A stretch of DNA of 35,380 bases from contig QHYP01000054.1 of NCBI GenBank assembly GCA_003224195.1, positions 2,240 to 37,619 on the forward strand. Reading direction: 5' to 3'. The position numbers and the translations under genes were made by a program. Source of the stretch: Acidobacteriota bacterium (GTDB taxonomy: Bacteria > Acidobacteriota > Terriglobia > Acidiferrales > UBA7541). Positions 18,705 to 27,463 of this stretch are shown in pieces (the stretch's first letter is position 1; each line of letters begins with the position of its first letter). Below the pieces are notes generated by a model, which worked only from the letters and a program-made list of their open reading frames with translations, was not told the DNA's origin and did no database searches.

Positions 18705-21061
18705 AGCGGGTCGGAGTGCGGCGAAGACGACGCTGCGGACGCGCCGACGGCTTCCCCGTTCCAGTCGAGCGCGCGCGGCACCCGTGGTTCGAGCGAGCGC
18801 CCCTCCATGAGCGGATAGCACCAGCGCCGCAGCGCCGGAATATGGATGTTAATCCAGTAGTCCCACCAGTCAATACTTTCCGGGTCGAAACCAAACCGTT
18901 CGCGCTCCTCCGGCAGAAGCGCCGCCGAAAGCAGCCGCGCGTTCTCGCATTCGAAGATATGTTCGTTAAGCAGAATGAACGGCTCGTACAGCTCGATGAG
19001 TTTTTCGATGCGTATGAGGTCGCGCTCCTGCTTCGCCAGCGGTGGCTTCTTCAGCCGCAGTGACGCAGCCACGCGATTGATCCCCGAGACGAAAGCTTTC
19101 TGCATGGGCACCGAAAGCCGCTCATAGCGCTGCTTCGAAACAGGGATGCTTTCGAGTTTCACCTTTAGCCAGCGGTCGATTCCCTGTTGCGAACGATAGT
19201 GCTTGCGGTGCGCCAAGCCGGTCAGCTCGATCGAGCGCCCCATGTCGCATGGGTTGATTGCCGAAGTTGCGAGCTGATAGAGCCGCGCGTGGCGCCGGGT
19301 CACGACCGCGGCGGCAATCAGCGTCATCCCGCGGCAGACCATGTCCACCGGAATCACGTCGAGGCACTTGCGCTCGTTCGAGGGCAACTGGCGGAAGTTT
19401 GTCCCGAGCAGGTAGGACAATGGCCCCGAAGTGTTGATGCCTTCGTTCCAGCCGGGAAATGGTGAACGCATGGAGCTTTCGACAATCGCGGGCCGCACAA
19501 TGGCAATGGGCAGGCTGCGCCCGCGCCGAGCCAGAATGGATTCGCCGAGGCTTTTTGTAAACGTGTAGGTATTGGGCCAGCCGAGGTACTGCGCGCGCCG
19601 CAGGCCCACGCGCGCCAGGCGGTTTCGCACCCAGCGCGCCCGGTTGCGCCGCATCACTCCGTCCAGCTCTCCGGCGGATGCTGCCGATGCGTCGCCCTTG
19701 CGCCCAAGCGCCTGGCGTCGCAGCGCCGCTTCGAGCTCAGCACCTTTGCCTCGCTCTTCCACGCGCCGGATGGTTTCCCGCAGGGATTCGATTTCGCGCT
19801 CGGCGTCAAACGTCGGATCGCCCGCAGGATTGTAGTTTTCCTGCAACTCCTCGGATACGCGCCCATCCCGCGCTCCAGCCACGTAGCAAGTGGAAAGATG
19901 CATCAAACCGGCGTGGTCGCAGTCTTGGAGAAATTCGAGAAGGTGGACCGCCGAATCGACATTCGATGAGAGGGCGTCGCGCAGATCGGGATTGAAATCG
20001 GTGAGCCCCGCGCTGTTCACAACGAGGTCGAGCGATGAGGCCAGGCGTCTCCGCGTGGCCTGATCGAGCCCCAAACCCGGCTGGCTGACGTCACCTTCTA
20101 CGACCTCGATCTTCCTTCGCAGGAACGCACCGAAGCGCTCGCCGTGAGTCTCGTATAGCCGGTCGAACGCGGGCGATTCCTCGGCGATTTTTTCGAAGCG
20201 TCTCTGCGCGGGAGTTGCGCGACTGCGCCGCAGGAGCAGCGTGATCTTGCCAATCTCCGGAAGGTCCTCCAGCAACTGCACCAGCCAGACTTTCCCGATA
20301 AACCCGCTGACGCCGACGAGCAGGATGTGCTTCCCCGCAAGCGTTTCGCGGACGCGCAGCTCACCGGTATGCGGCCTACCGTCAAAAAAAACTACGGGGC
20401 GATCCGGAGCGCGAGGGCAGCGCGCGGTTGCGTGAATCGCGGCCTCCAGACGATGCGGTTGACCGTTCCAGCCAAGCTGTCCAAGCAGTTTCCCTCGCTC
20501 GATCCGGCCATCCGTCGCCCCGCTGGCGAGCCACGCCAAGGGCCCTCGCGGGCGCACGACCGGATCAAGCAGCCGGCCGGTCGCGCGGCCATTTCGAAAT
20601 TCCAGGCGATTTGCGGCCAGCCATTCCGCGCCGAAGTGGTGCGCCAGCGGCCGCATCACGTGGTCGACGCCCTGGCTCACCAGAACGATTCGCTGTCCCT
20701 GCCGCACCGCCTCGCAGAGTTTTTCAGAAGCGCTGCGGCGAAGTTGCGGCCGCAGGACGTATTGGAAATACTCTTCGCCGAGCAGCTCCAGGCGGTCGCG
20801 GCTAACGCCGCGCAGAAGGGTGTGCAGCAAACGCGTGGCAAATTGGCGGCCGCTGGCGTAGGCGAAGGGTCGCACCAGCGCCATCGCCGCCATCCCCGCG
20901 CGGCGGGCCCAGCGTTCGGCAAAACTCTGCGCGTTCCAGGTGAAATAGCCGACCGACCGAAGTGCGCCCAGCTCGAGCAGGCTCCCTTCGACGCGCCAGA
21001 ATACGAACTCGCGCGTGTCCGCGGCAAGCTGACCCCGCACCGGATTGGCTGGCTCAGACAT
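18689..21061 (-). CDS. HAD-like (degenerate) domain fused to fatty acyl-CoA/ACP reductase (NAD-binding_4 plus FAR C-terminal region)
   Basis: 790 aa; N-terminal HAD-like segment ([15 protein letters not shown]...[45 protein letters not shown]); Rossmann [34 protein letters not shown] (YxxxK); FAR-type C-terminus [33 protein letters not shown]. Confidence 0.88.
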   Translation of the reverse strand: MSEPANPVRGQLAADTREFVFWRVEGSLLELGALRSVGYFTWNAQSFAERWARRAGMAAMALVRPFAYASGRQFATRLLHTLLRGVSRDRLELLGEEYFQYVLRPQLRRSASEKLCEAVRQGQRIVLVSQGVDHVMRPLAHHFGAEWLAANRLEFRNGRATGRLLDPVVRPRGPLAWLASGATDGRIERGKLLGQLGWNGQPHRLEAAIHATARCPRAPDRPVVFFDGRPHTGELRVRETLAGKHILLVGVSGFIGKVWLVQLLEDLPEIGKITLLLRRSRATPAQRRFEKIAEESPAFDRLYETHGERFGAFLRRKIEVVEGDVSQPGLGLDQATRRRLASSLDLVVNSAGLTDFNPDLRDALSSNVDSAVHLLEFLQDCDHAGLMHLSTCYVAGARDGRVSEELQENYNPAGDPTFDAEREIESLRETIRRVEERGKGAELEAALRRQALGRKGDASAASAGELDGVMRRNRARWVRNRLARVGLRRAQYLGWPNTYTFTKSLGESILARRGRSLPIAIVRPAIVESSMRSPFPGWNEGINTSGPLSYLLGTNFRQLPSNERKCLDVIPVDMVCRGMTLIAAAVVTRRHARLYQLATSAINPCDMGRSIELTGLAHRKHYRSQQGIDRWLKVKLESIPVSKQRYERLSVPMQKAFVSGINRVAASLRLKKPPLAKQERDLIRIEKLIELYEPFILLNEHIFECENARLLSAALLPEERERFGFDPESIDWWDYWINIHIPALRRWCYPLMEGRSLEPRVPRALDWNGEAVGASAASSSPHSDPLWRSS

Positions 21062-21229
21062 TCAAAAAATCGGCTCGTGACAGACGAAAGTGAAATTCAA
21101 CCCTTGGCGACGCACCGCTACTGGAAAAGACGCAGCTTCGACCTTGACCGGCCGCTCGTTGTGCTTGGGATCGTGACCTCGACAGGGACGGGCGTCCGAT
21201 CCTTTAGGAAGTGGAAAAGGTAGCATTCC

Positions 21230-21257
21230 GCGCAGCTTCCCGCAAGGCGGGCTGCGC
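21230..21257. repeat. Strong stem-loop between leuB and the nine-gene run (GCGCAGC...GCTGCGC with inner CCCGC/GCGGG)
   Basis: 7-bp outer arms and 5-bp inner arms, no U-tract. Confidence 0.6.
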
Positions 21258-21335
21258 ACCCGCTCAACATCGGCGGACTACGGTCCGGGAGAGAGCCGGA
21301 GCTCCCTCCCACGCCCCCCAAAAGGCCCACCCCGG

Positions 21336-22445
21336 TTATACGCCCCAGCCGTAACGGCCGGCGTGTTCGAGGGTGAGCTGCATCTCCTGCCGAAGGATTT
21401 CGGCGAAGTGTGATGTGCCGACGACGCGCCCGGCCGGCTCCGCAATATCCGGCGTGCGGTAGCCCGCGGCCAAGACGCGCTCGAGCGAGCGCTCGATCCA
21501 GTCCGCCTCGATCCCCAGACCGAAAGTGTCGCGGAGCATCATCGCCACGCTAAGGATTGCGCCGATGGGATTCGCCGCCTCTTTTCCTGCAAGCTGCGGC
21601 GCCGAGCCGTGGATCGGCTCGAACAGCGGCGTGCCCGTGCCGAAACTGGCCGAAGGTAGCAACCCAATCGAGCCCACCAGCGCTGCGGCCTCGTCGCTCA
21701 GGATGTCCCCGAACATGTTCGACGTGAGGATCACGTCGAACTGCTCCGGCCGCAGCACCAACTGCATCGCCGCGTTGTCCACATACAGGTGCTCAAGCCG
21801 CACCGACGGATAAAGCTGGCTCATGGACGTTACCGTCCGCCGCCAGAGCTGCGAGCTGATGAGCACGTTCGCCTTGTCCACCGAAGTGAGGCGCCGGGAG
21901 CGATTTTCTGCGCGCGCGTAAGCGAACGCGGCGATTCGCTCGACCTCCGGTGTCGAGTACGATTCCGTGTCGAATGCCCGCTCACCGCCGCTGATCTGCT
22001 GACTGCCGCGCTCACCGAAATACATTCCTCCGGCCAGCTCGCGCACAATCTCGATGTCCAACCCCCCGAGCCGGTCGTGCTTGAGCGGCGAAATGGCGCG
22101 CAGCGGCTGGTGCAAGCGCACGGGTCTCACATTCACGTACAAGCCGAGCTCCTGCCGCAACGCCAGCAAGCCACTCTCGGGCCGGTTCCCGACCGGCTGC
22201 GCATCCCATCGGGGCCCGCCCACGGCGCCGAGCAGCACGGCATTCGCCTTCTGGCAGGCCTCCAGAGTCTCGGCAGGCAGCGGCACGCCCTTTGCGTCGA
22301 TGGCCGCGCCGCCGAGCGGATATTCCGGAAGATCGAAGTGATGCCCGAACTCGTGCGCGCACTCGCGGAGGATGCCCGCAGCGGCGCGGATTACCTCCGG
22401 TCCAATGCCGTCTCCCGGCAGCATCACAATGATTTTCTTCAACAT
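21336..22445 (-). CDS. leuB: 3-isopropylmalate dehydrogenase
   Basis: MLKKIIVMLPGDGIGPEV, LLGAVGGPRWD, SNMFGDILSDEAAALVGSIGLLPSAS, EPIHGSAPQLAGKEAANPIGAILS. Confidence 0.95.
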   Translation of the reverse strand: MLKKIIVMLPGDGIGPEVIRAAAGILRECAHEFGHHFDLPEYPLGGAAIDAKGVPLPAETLEACQKANAVLLGAVGGPRWDAQPVGNRPESGLLALRQELGLYVNVRPVRLHQPLRAISPLKHDRLGGLDIEIVRELAGGMYFGERGSQQISGGERAFDTESYSTPEVERIAAFAYARAENRSRRLTSVDKANVLISSQLWRRTVTSMSQLYPSVRLEHLYVDNAAMQLVLRPEQFDVILTSNMFGDILSDEAAALVGSIGLLPSASFGTGTPLFEPIHGSAPQLAGKEAANPIGAILSVAMMLRDTFGLGIEADWIERSLERVLAAGYRTPDIAEPAGRVVGTSHFAEILRQEMQLTLEHAGRYGWGV

Positions 22446-22539
22446 CGTCGCGAAGATTCTCCTCGGGCCTCTCCCGGCCGCACAGGCCCGGCGGCTGTCA
22501 CCGGCAATTGCGCTCGGGTGGGGGGGTCGCGGCCAGGCG

Positions 22540-23730
22540 TCAGGCCGCGGGGGAAGCCGTCTGTGCGACGGCGGGCCGGCGGCGCATCACCTCGTGCGCA
22601 ATCGACACCACGTCGCGCGTGCGCACCTGTTTCGCTTGGTCGGCAAGCGCCGTGACGCGCCGGTAGCATTCTGCCAGCTCCGTGTCATTCGGCTCATACC
22701 CCAAGTCACGGAGAGTCACCCGCAGCGCGTTGCGCCCTGAATGTTTCCCGAGCACCAGCGAGCGCGACGGCACCCCGACGGTCTGCGGCGAAATGATCTC
22801 GTACGTGAGCGGATTCTTGATAATCCCATCCTGGTGAATCCCGGCTTCATGGGCGAACGCGTTTGAGCCGACAACAGCTTTGTTCGGCACCACCTGGATT
22901 CCCGTGATTTCCGAAAGCAGCCGGCTCGTGGGGAAAATCTCGTTCAGGTGAACGCCGGTGGTCACGCCAAAGCTTTCTTTGCGCACCGCCAACGCGACCA
23001 CAACTTCCTCCAGCGAAGCATTGCCCGCGCGTTCGCCGATTCCATTGATTGTGCATTCGATCTGCCGCACTCCCGCGCGGACCGCGGCCAGCGAATTGGC
23101 CGCCGCCAGACCCAGGTCGTCGTGGCAATGCGCGCTCAGGGTTATCCCCGGCGGGTCGCCCAAGTATTCGCGCACGCGACGGAACATCTCGGCGTATTCC
23201 TCCGGCACGGCGTAACCCACGGTATCAGGTAAGTTCAACACGCTGGCGCCCGCATCAATGGCGACGCGGCAGACTCGGCACAAAAAGCCGATTTCCGTGC
23301 GCCCGGCATCCTCGGCGGAAAACTCCACCTCCGCAACGTGCTGCCGGCCGAGCCGCACCATGGAATCGATCGCCTCCAGGACCTGCTCGCGCGTCATATT
23401 CAGTTTTACCCGCATATGCAGGTCGGATGTCGCCAGAAACACGTGCAGCCGGGGTTCGGCGGCCGATTTGAGCGCCTCGATGGCCGCTCGCACGTCTTCT
23501 TTCTTGGCGCGGGCCAACGCCGCAATCGGGACGTCCCGCACCTCCTCTGCAACCTTACGAACTGCTTCCAGGTCTCCCTGCGATGCGATTGGAAAGCCCG
23601 CTTCGATGACGTCCACGCCGAGCGCAGCAAGCTGCCTCGCCATGCGCACCTTTTCCGCAGTGTTCATCGAGAAGCCGGGTGATTGTTCCCCGTCGCGAAG
23701 CGTGGTGTCGAAAATACGGACTGCGTCCAT
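22540..23730 (-). CDS. leuA: 2-isopropylmalate synthase, short form without C-terminal regulatory domain
   Basis: [65 protein letters not shown]; ends at 396 aa. Confidence 0.9.
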   Translation of the reverse strand: MDAVRIFDTTLRDGEQSPGFSMNTAEKVRMARQLAALGVDVIEAGFPIASQGDLEAVRKVAEEVRDVPIAALARAKKEDVRAAIEALKSAAEPRLHVFLATSDLHMRVKLNMTREQVLEAIDSMVRLGRQHVAEVEFSAEDAGRTEIGFLCRVCRVAIDAGASVLNLPDTVGYAVPEEYAEMFRRVREYLGDPPGITLSAHCHDDLGLAAANSLAAVRAGVRQIECTINGIGERAGNASLEEVVVALAVRKESFGVTTGVHLNEIFPTSRLLSEITGIQVVPNKAVVGSNAFAHEAGIHQDGIIKNPLTYEIISPQTVGVPSRSLVLGKHSGRNALRVTLRDLGYEPNDTELAECYRRVTALADQAKQVRTRDVVSIAHEVMRRRPAVAQTASPAA

Positions 23731-23780
23731 GCGATCCCCCTTCCGGCAATGGTGCCAGCCGAATCGCCCTCCCGTCCAAT

Positions 23781-23804
23781 TTATCTTTATTCTACATTTG
23801 ATAA
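23781..23804. promoter_or_regulatory. Candidate LysR-type operator in the leuA/LysR divergent intergenic region
   Basis: Inverted repeat TTATC-N14-GATAA in AT-rich DNA between divergent starts 23730 and 23846. Confidence 0.4.
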
Positions 23805-23845
23805 TTCTGCCTTATACTCACCCGGGCGGCGAACCGAGGTGCTTC

Positions 23846-24721
23846 GTGGATCTGGCGGAATTACAGGTTTTTCTGACCGTGGCGCGCGAGAGCAGTTTCT
23901 CCCGCGCCGCCGAAAAGCTGTACCGCACCCAGCCGGCCGTCAGTCTGACGATCCGAAAGCTCGAAGACTCGCTGGGCCAGCCGCTCTTCGTCCGGGGCGC
24001 CCGGCCGGTGCGGCTCACCGATGCGGGCAAGCTGCTCCAAGAGTACGCTGAGCGCCTGCTGAATCTTCGCGATGAGGTCCGCAAGGGCATCGCGGATCTT
24101 GAGGGCCTGGAGCGGGGCGAATTGTCGTTGGGCGTGAACGAGAGCTCGATTCACGCCCTGTTGCCGGCGCTGGCCCGCATTCGGCAGGAGCACCCAGGGG
24201 TCCAGGTGCGTGTTCATCGCGTCTTTTCCAGAGACATCCCGCACGAAGTGCTGAACTACCGCCTCGACCTTGGGGCCGTCTCTTTTGTTCCGCGCGAGCC
24301 GCAGCTTCAGGCCACGGAGATATTCCGCGACGAGCTGAGCCTGGTCGCGCCTCCCGACCACCCGCTCGCGCGCCGCCGCGTGGTGGAGCTTACCGAGTTG
24401 GCCAAGGAAGTTTTCGTCGCGCATATTGTCGAATCACCGTTCCGCCGGCGCGTCATCGAACTGTTTGCGCGCCACCGCACGCCGCTCAATATGCACATCG
24501 AGTTGCCGACCATTGAGAGCATCAAACGCTTTGTGCAAATGGGCATGGGTGTTGCGATCATTCCGCGCATATGCGTGCGCTGGGAGCTTGAACGCGGCGA
24601 CCTGGCCGAAGTGAAGGTCAAGCAGTTGGCTATACCGCGCCATCTGTATCTGATCGTGCGCCGCGGGGCGCGGCTGCCGCATGTCGCATCGGAATTCGTC
24701 CGCCTCCTGAAAGAAAACTGA
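23846..24721 (+). CDS. LysR-family transcriptional regulator
   Basis: GTG start at 23846: VDLAELQVFLTVARESSFSRAAEKLYRTQPAVSLTIRKLEDSLGQPLFVRGARPVRLTDAG. ORF track extends upstream to 23258 over leuA antisense. Confidence 0.92.
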   Translation: MDLAELQVFLTVARESSFSRAAEKLYRTQPAVSLTIRKLEDSLGQPLFVRGARPVRLTDAGKLLQEYAERLLNLRDEVRKGIADLEGLERGELSLGVNESSIHALLPALARIRQEHPGVQVRVHRVFSRDIPHEVLNYRLDLGAVSFVPREPQLQATEIFRDELSLVAPPDHPLARRRVVELTELAKEVFVAHIVESPFRRRVIELFARHRTPLNMHIELPTIESIKRFVQMGMGVAIIPRICVRWELERGDLAEVKVKQLAIPRHLYLIVRRGARLPHVASEFVRLLKEN

Positions 24722-24939
24722 AGCGCGCCTGGACGTAACAGGGCGAGAACCGTGTCTCGGCAAACGTCCGGAGAAGCTCTCTATTTCCATTCGCCGCCAC
24801 TCCCTCTCGCTATTCCCGCTGAGCGAAGTCTCGCAATTTTTATTGACAAGCGAGTATACCCGGGCTTACTTTGCCGGGCAGTTAGGCCCCCTCTCAGAAC
24901 CTGCAACACACCGCGCGGTCAGCGGCCAAGGAAACGCGT

Positions 24940-27351
24940 ATGCCCTGCGTGCAAGTGCGAATTGCGGCGCACAGCAAGTCCCTGTCCACTCCGGTTCCAA
25001 ACCTTCGAGCAGTTTCCTCCGCTTTGGCACCAATTGTTCTCGCAATTCTGGCAAGCGCCTCCGCCCACGCGCAATCGCAAGCGCAACATGTATATGCCTC
25101 GGGTGGCACGGCCGTGTTCGGTTTCGCGAAGGACTCCACAACGGGCGCTCTCACCGCGACATCAGGCTCGCCGTATAGCCAAACCCTTGACGGCAGCGCG
25201 CTCGCTGTTGATCCGCTGGGACGGTTCCTATATGTATTGAATCCCAACGCGAACGACGTCTCGGTCTACGCCATCGATCAGACGACGGGTGCGTTGAGCA
25301 ATGTTCCCAATTCGCCCTTCACCGCAGACGACGCCACGACCCCACAGGTGCTCGCGGCAGAGGCCAACGGCAAATTCCTTTACGTCGGCAACCATCAGGG
25401 ATCCCAGTCCGGATTCACCACCGTCGGCGTCATCGACATCTACTCCATTGATGCCAACACCGGCGCGCTCGCCTCTGCCACTCCAACTCCCACGCCGGGT
25501 CCATTCAACCCTGTCAGCATGGTGGTGGACGCCAAGGGCCGCTTCCTATATGTCTATCAGGGACCCAATGGTGCTACCGGCGACGCTGGTGGCGCAATTG
25601 AAGCTTCCCAAATCGATCCAATTACCGGACTGCTCACCCCGTCCCTATCTTCATGTTCCGGCGGGGGGTTCGGGCTCGCACTCGCCATTGACCCAAAACT
25701 CCGCTTCCTTTTCGCGGGGCGCGGTGATCAGCAAGGGTACATCGATGCGTGCACGATATCGCCAGTAGATGGCTCTTTGCAATCGATTGGGACAGTAAGA
25801 TTTCCCGACGAAAATGTTTTCCCCGATGCGATGGCCATTGATTCCAGCGGTCAATTTCTCTACGTCGTTACGTCGCAGCGCACGATGCGAGCTTATTCCA
25901 TTGACCAAACTACAGGCGTTTTGACCGAACTTCCGAATTCCCCACTTCCGGGAATCCTGCTGGGGTTCTCCATCGTGGCCGACCCGCAGGGGCCCTTTCT
26001 TTACGCCTTGGGTGGCAAGGGCATTGTTGGGTTTCAGGTGGATCCGTTGACCGGCGCATTGACACAAATCGCTGAGGTTTTGACCACGGGATCCGTGGCC
26101 GTCGCCATTTCCGGCACGCCAGTGCTGGCCTCGTCGGGCCCCGTTGCAGCCTTGAGCCCAACTTCGGTTGATTTCGGCAACGTAACCGTCGGAAGCACGA
26201 CCGCCCCTTTGGTCGTTTATGTCGTCAACACGGGCGATCAAACTCTGGATTTTTCCAGCCCCGCCATTTCCATCACGGGAACAAACAGCAGTGACTTCCA
26301 GCCGACGAACACATGCGGCGCGACTCTCGTTCCCAATCAGAACTGCACCATAAGCGTGAACTTCACTCCGTCCGCAGCGGGCACGCGCTCCGCATCCCTC
26401 ACGATCAGCGACAATGCTCCGGGAAGTCCGCAGAGCGTCCCTCTCAACGGCCAAGGCGTTACGCCGCAGCCCGCGGTATACCTCGTGCCGGGCAACGTGA
26501 CGTTTCTCGAAACGCTGCTGGGTAACAGCAGCTCCGCAAAAACCGTTTCCGTGACCAATTCCGGCCAGGCCACACTCACCATCTCCAGCGTGGCGCTCTC
26601 GGGTTCTAATTCCAACGACTTCTCGCAGACAAATGACTGCACGAGTCTCGCTCCAGCCGCGAGCTGCGCCATTCATGTCACGTTCACTCCGCTCGCTTCC
26701 GGCCAACGCGCTGCGTCCATCCTCATCACCGACAACGCGGCGGGATCGCCGCATACGGTCGCGCTCTTAGGAGTAGGCGACGCGCCTTTCACTGTCGCAC
26801 CAAACGGCTTGAATCCCACTTCGCTGACGATCACTGCGGGCCAAACGGCTCAGTACGAGTTGCAACTGACGCCTGCAGCCGGATTCACGGGCGCAGTCAC
26901 CCTTGCATGTTCCGGCGCACCGCTCGAGGCGGCTTGCGCCGCTTCCCCGTCCTCCGCGCAGGTCAACAACGCAAACCCAATCCCCTTCAGCGTTTCGGTC
27001 GCGACAACTGCCCGTTCCTTTGCTGTGCCCTTCCAGCTTGCTCCGCGCCGTGCGCCTCTCGAAATGATTCGTTGGCCGCTGATTCTCTTCTTCGGACTGG
27101 TGATTTTATTCTTGAGAAGGATGGGGGCGAAAACTGCCGCGCGGACGACCATCCTCACTTGGTCCCGAGTAGCAGCGGGTTTTGCGTTGCTAACAATTGG
27201 TGGAGTGTGCGCTTGCGGAGGCGGCGGAAGTGGCATCCCTGTGCAGTCTCCGCCTCCGGTGGGGACGCCGGCGGGCAAGTCCACGATCACGGTGACGGCC
27301 ACACACGGCACAATCACCGAACAGCTTCAGCTCACACTGATTGTGAAGTGA
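24940..27351 (+). CDS. Exported lactonase-type beta-propeller protein with two choice-of-anchor-D (HYDIN-like) domains and a C-terminal Ig-like/TM region
   Basis: 803 aa; repeated propeller units (AVDPLGRFLYVLNPNANDVSVYAIDQTTGAL), SVDFGNVTVGSTTAPLVVYVVNTGDQTL..., C-terminal TM segments. Confidence 0.82.
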   Translation: MPCVQVRIAAHSKSLSTPVPNLRAVSSALAPIVLAILASASAHAQSQAQHVYASGGTAVFGFAKDSTTGALTATSGSPYSQTLDGSALAVDPLGRFLYVLNPNANDVSVYAIDQTTGALSNVPNSPFTADDATTPQVLAAEANGKFLYVGNHQGSQSGFTTVGVIDIYSIDANTGALASATPTPTPGPFNPVSMVVDAKGRFLYVYQGPNGATGDAGGAIEASQIDPITGLLTPSLSSCSGGGFGLALAIDPKLRFLFAGRGDQQGYIDACTISPVDGSLQSIGTVRFPDENVFPDAMAIDSSGQFLYVVTSQRTMRAYSIDQTTGVLTELPNSPLPGILLGFSIVADPQGPFLYALGGKGIVGFQVDPLTGALTQIAEVLTTGSVAVAISGTPVLASSGPVAALSPTSVDFGNVTVGSTTAPLVVYVVNTGDQTLDFSSPAISITGTNSSDFQPTNTCGATLVPNQNCTISVNFTPSAAGTRSASLTISDNAPGSPQSVPLNGQGVTPQPAVYLVPGNVTFLETLLGNSSSAKTVSVTNSGQATLTISSVALSGSNSNDFSQTNDCTSLAPAASCAIHVTFTPLASGQRAASILITDNAAGSPHTVALLGVGDAPFTVAPNGLNPTSLTITAGQTAQYELQLTPAAGFTGAVTLACSGAPLEAACAASPSSAQVNNANPIPFSVSVATTARSFAVPFQLAPRRAPLEMIRWPLILFFGLVILFLRRMGAKTAARTTILTWSRVAAGFALLTIGGVCACGGGGSGIPVQSPPPVGTPAGKSTITVTATHGTITEQLQLTLIVK

Positions 27352-27378
27352 GGAGTCTTCGGAACAGTCTCGGTCTCC

Positions 27379-27398
27379 TGTGAAACGTTTGTTTCACA
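27379..27398. repeat. Perfect inverted repeat TGTGAAAC-GTTT-GTTTCACA between convergent genes
   Basis: 8-bp perfect arms, 4-nt loop. Confidence 0.75.
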
Positions 27399-27463
27399 TT
27401 CGGGATGGGCGCGTTGTACACCCGTCCCTGAGCCTTGCCAACGGAATTGCCCCTGGAGACGCC

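Noticed and set aside
20327-21223. 298-aa plus-strand ORF opposite the HAD-FAR gene
   Set aside because: Antisense shadow ORF; no recognisable motif and no plausible start signals.
21789-22655. 288-aa plus-strand ORF spanning leuB and the leuA end
   Set aside because: Crosses two recognised minus-strand genes; low-complexity Arg/Pro composition.
24843-24871. Promoter TTGACA-N17-TTACTT upstream of the beta-propeller gene
   Set aside because: Good -35 but a poor -10; not strong enough to list as a feature.
25651-26754. 367-aa minus-strand ORF opposite the beta-propeller gene
   Set aside because: Antisense shadow; the plus-strand frame shows repeated propeller and choice-of-anchor motifs.
27379-27398. 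parS (ParB-binding) site
   Set aside because: Half-sites present but in inverted order with a 4-bp spacer; consensus TGTTTCACGTGAAACA is not matched.
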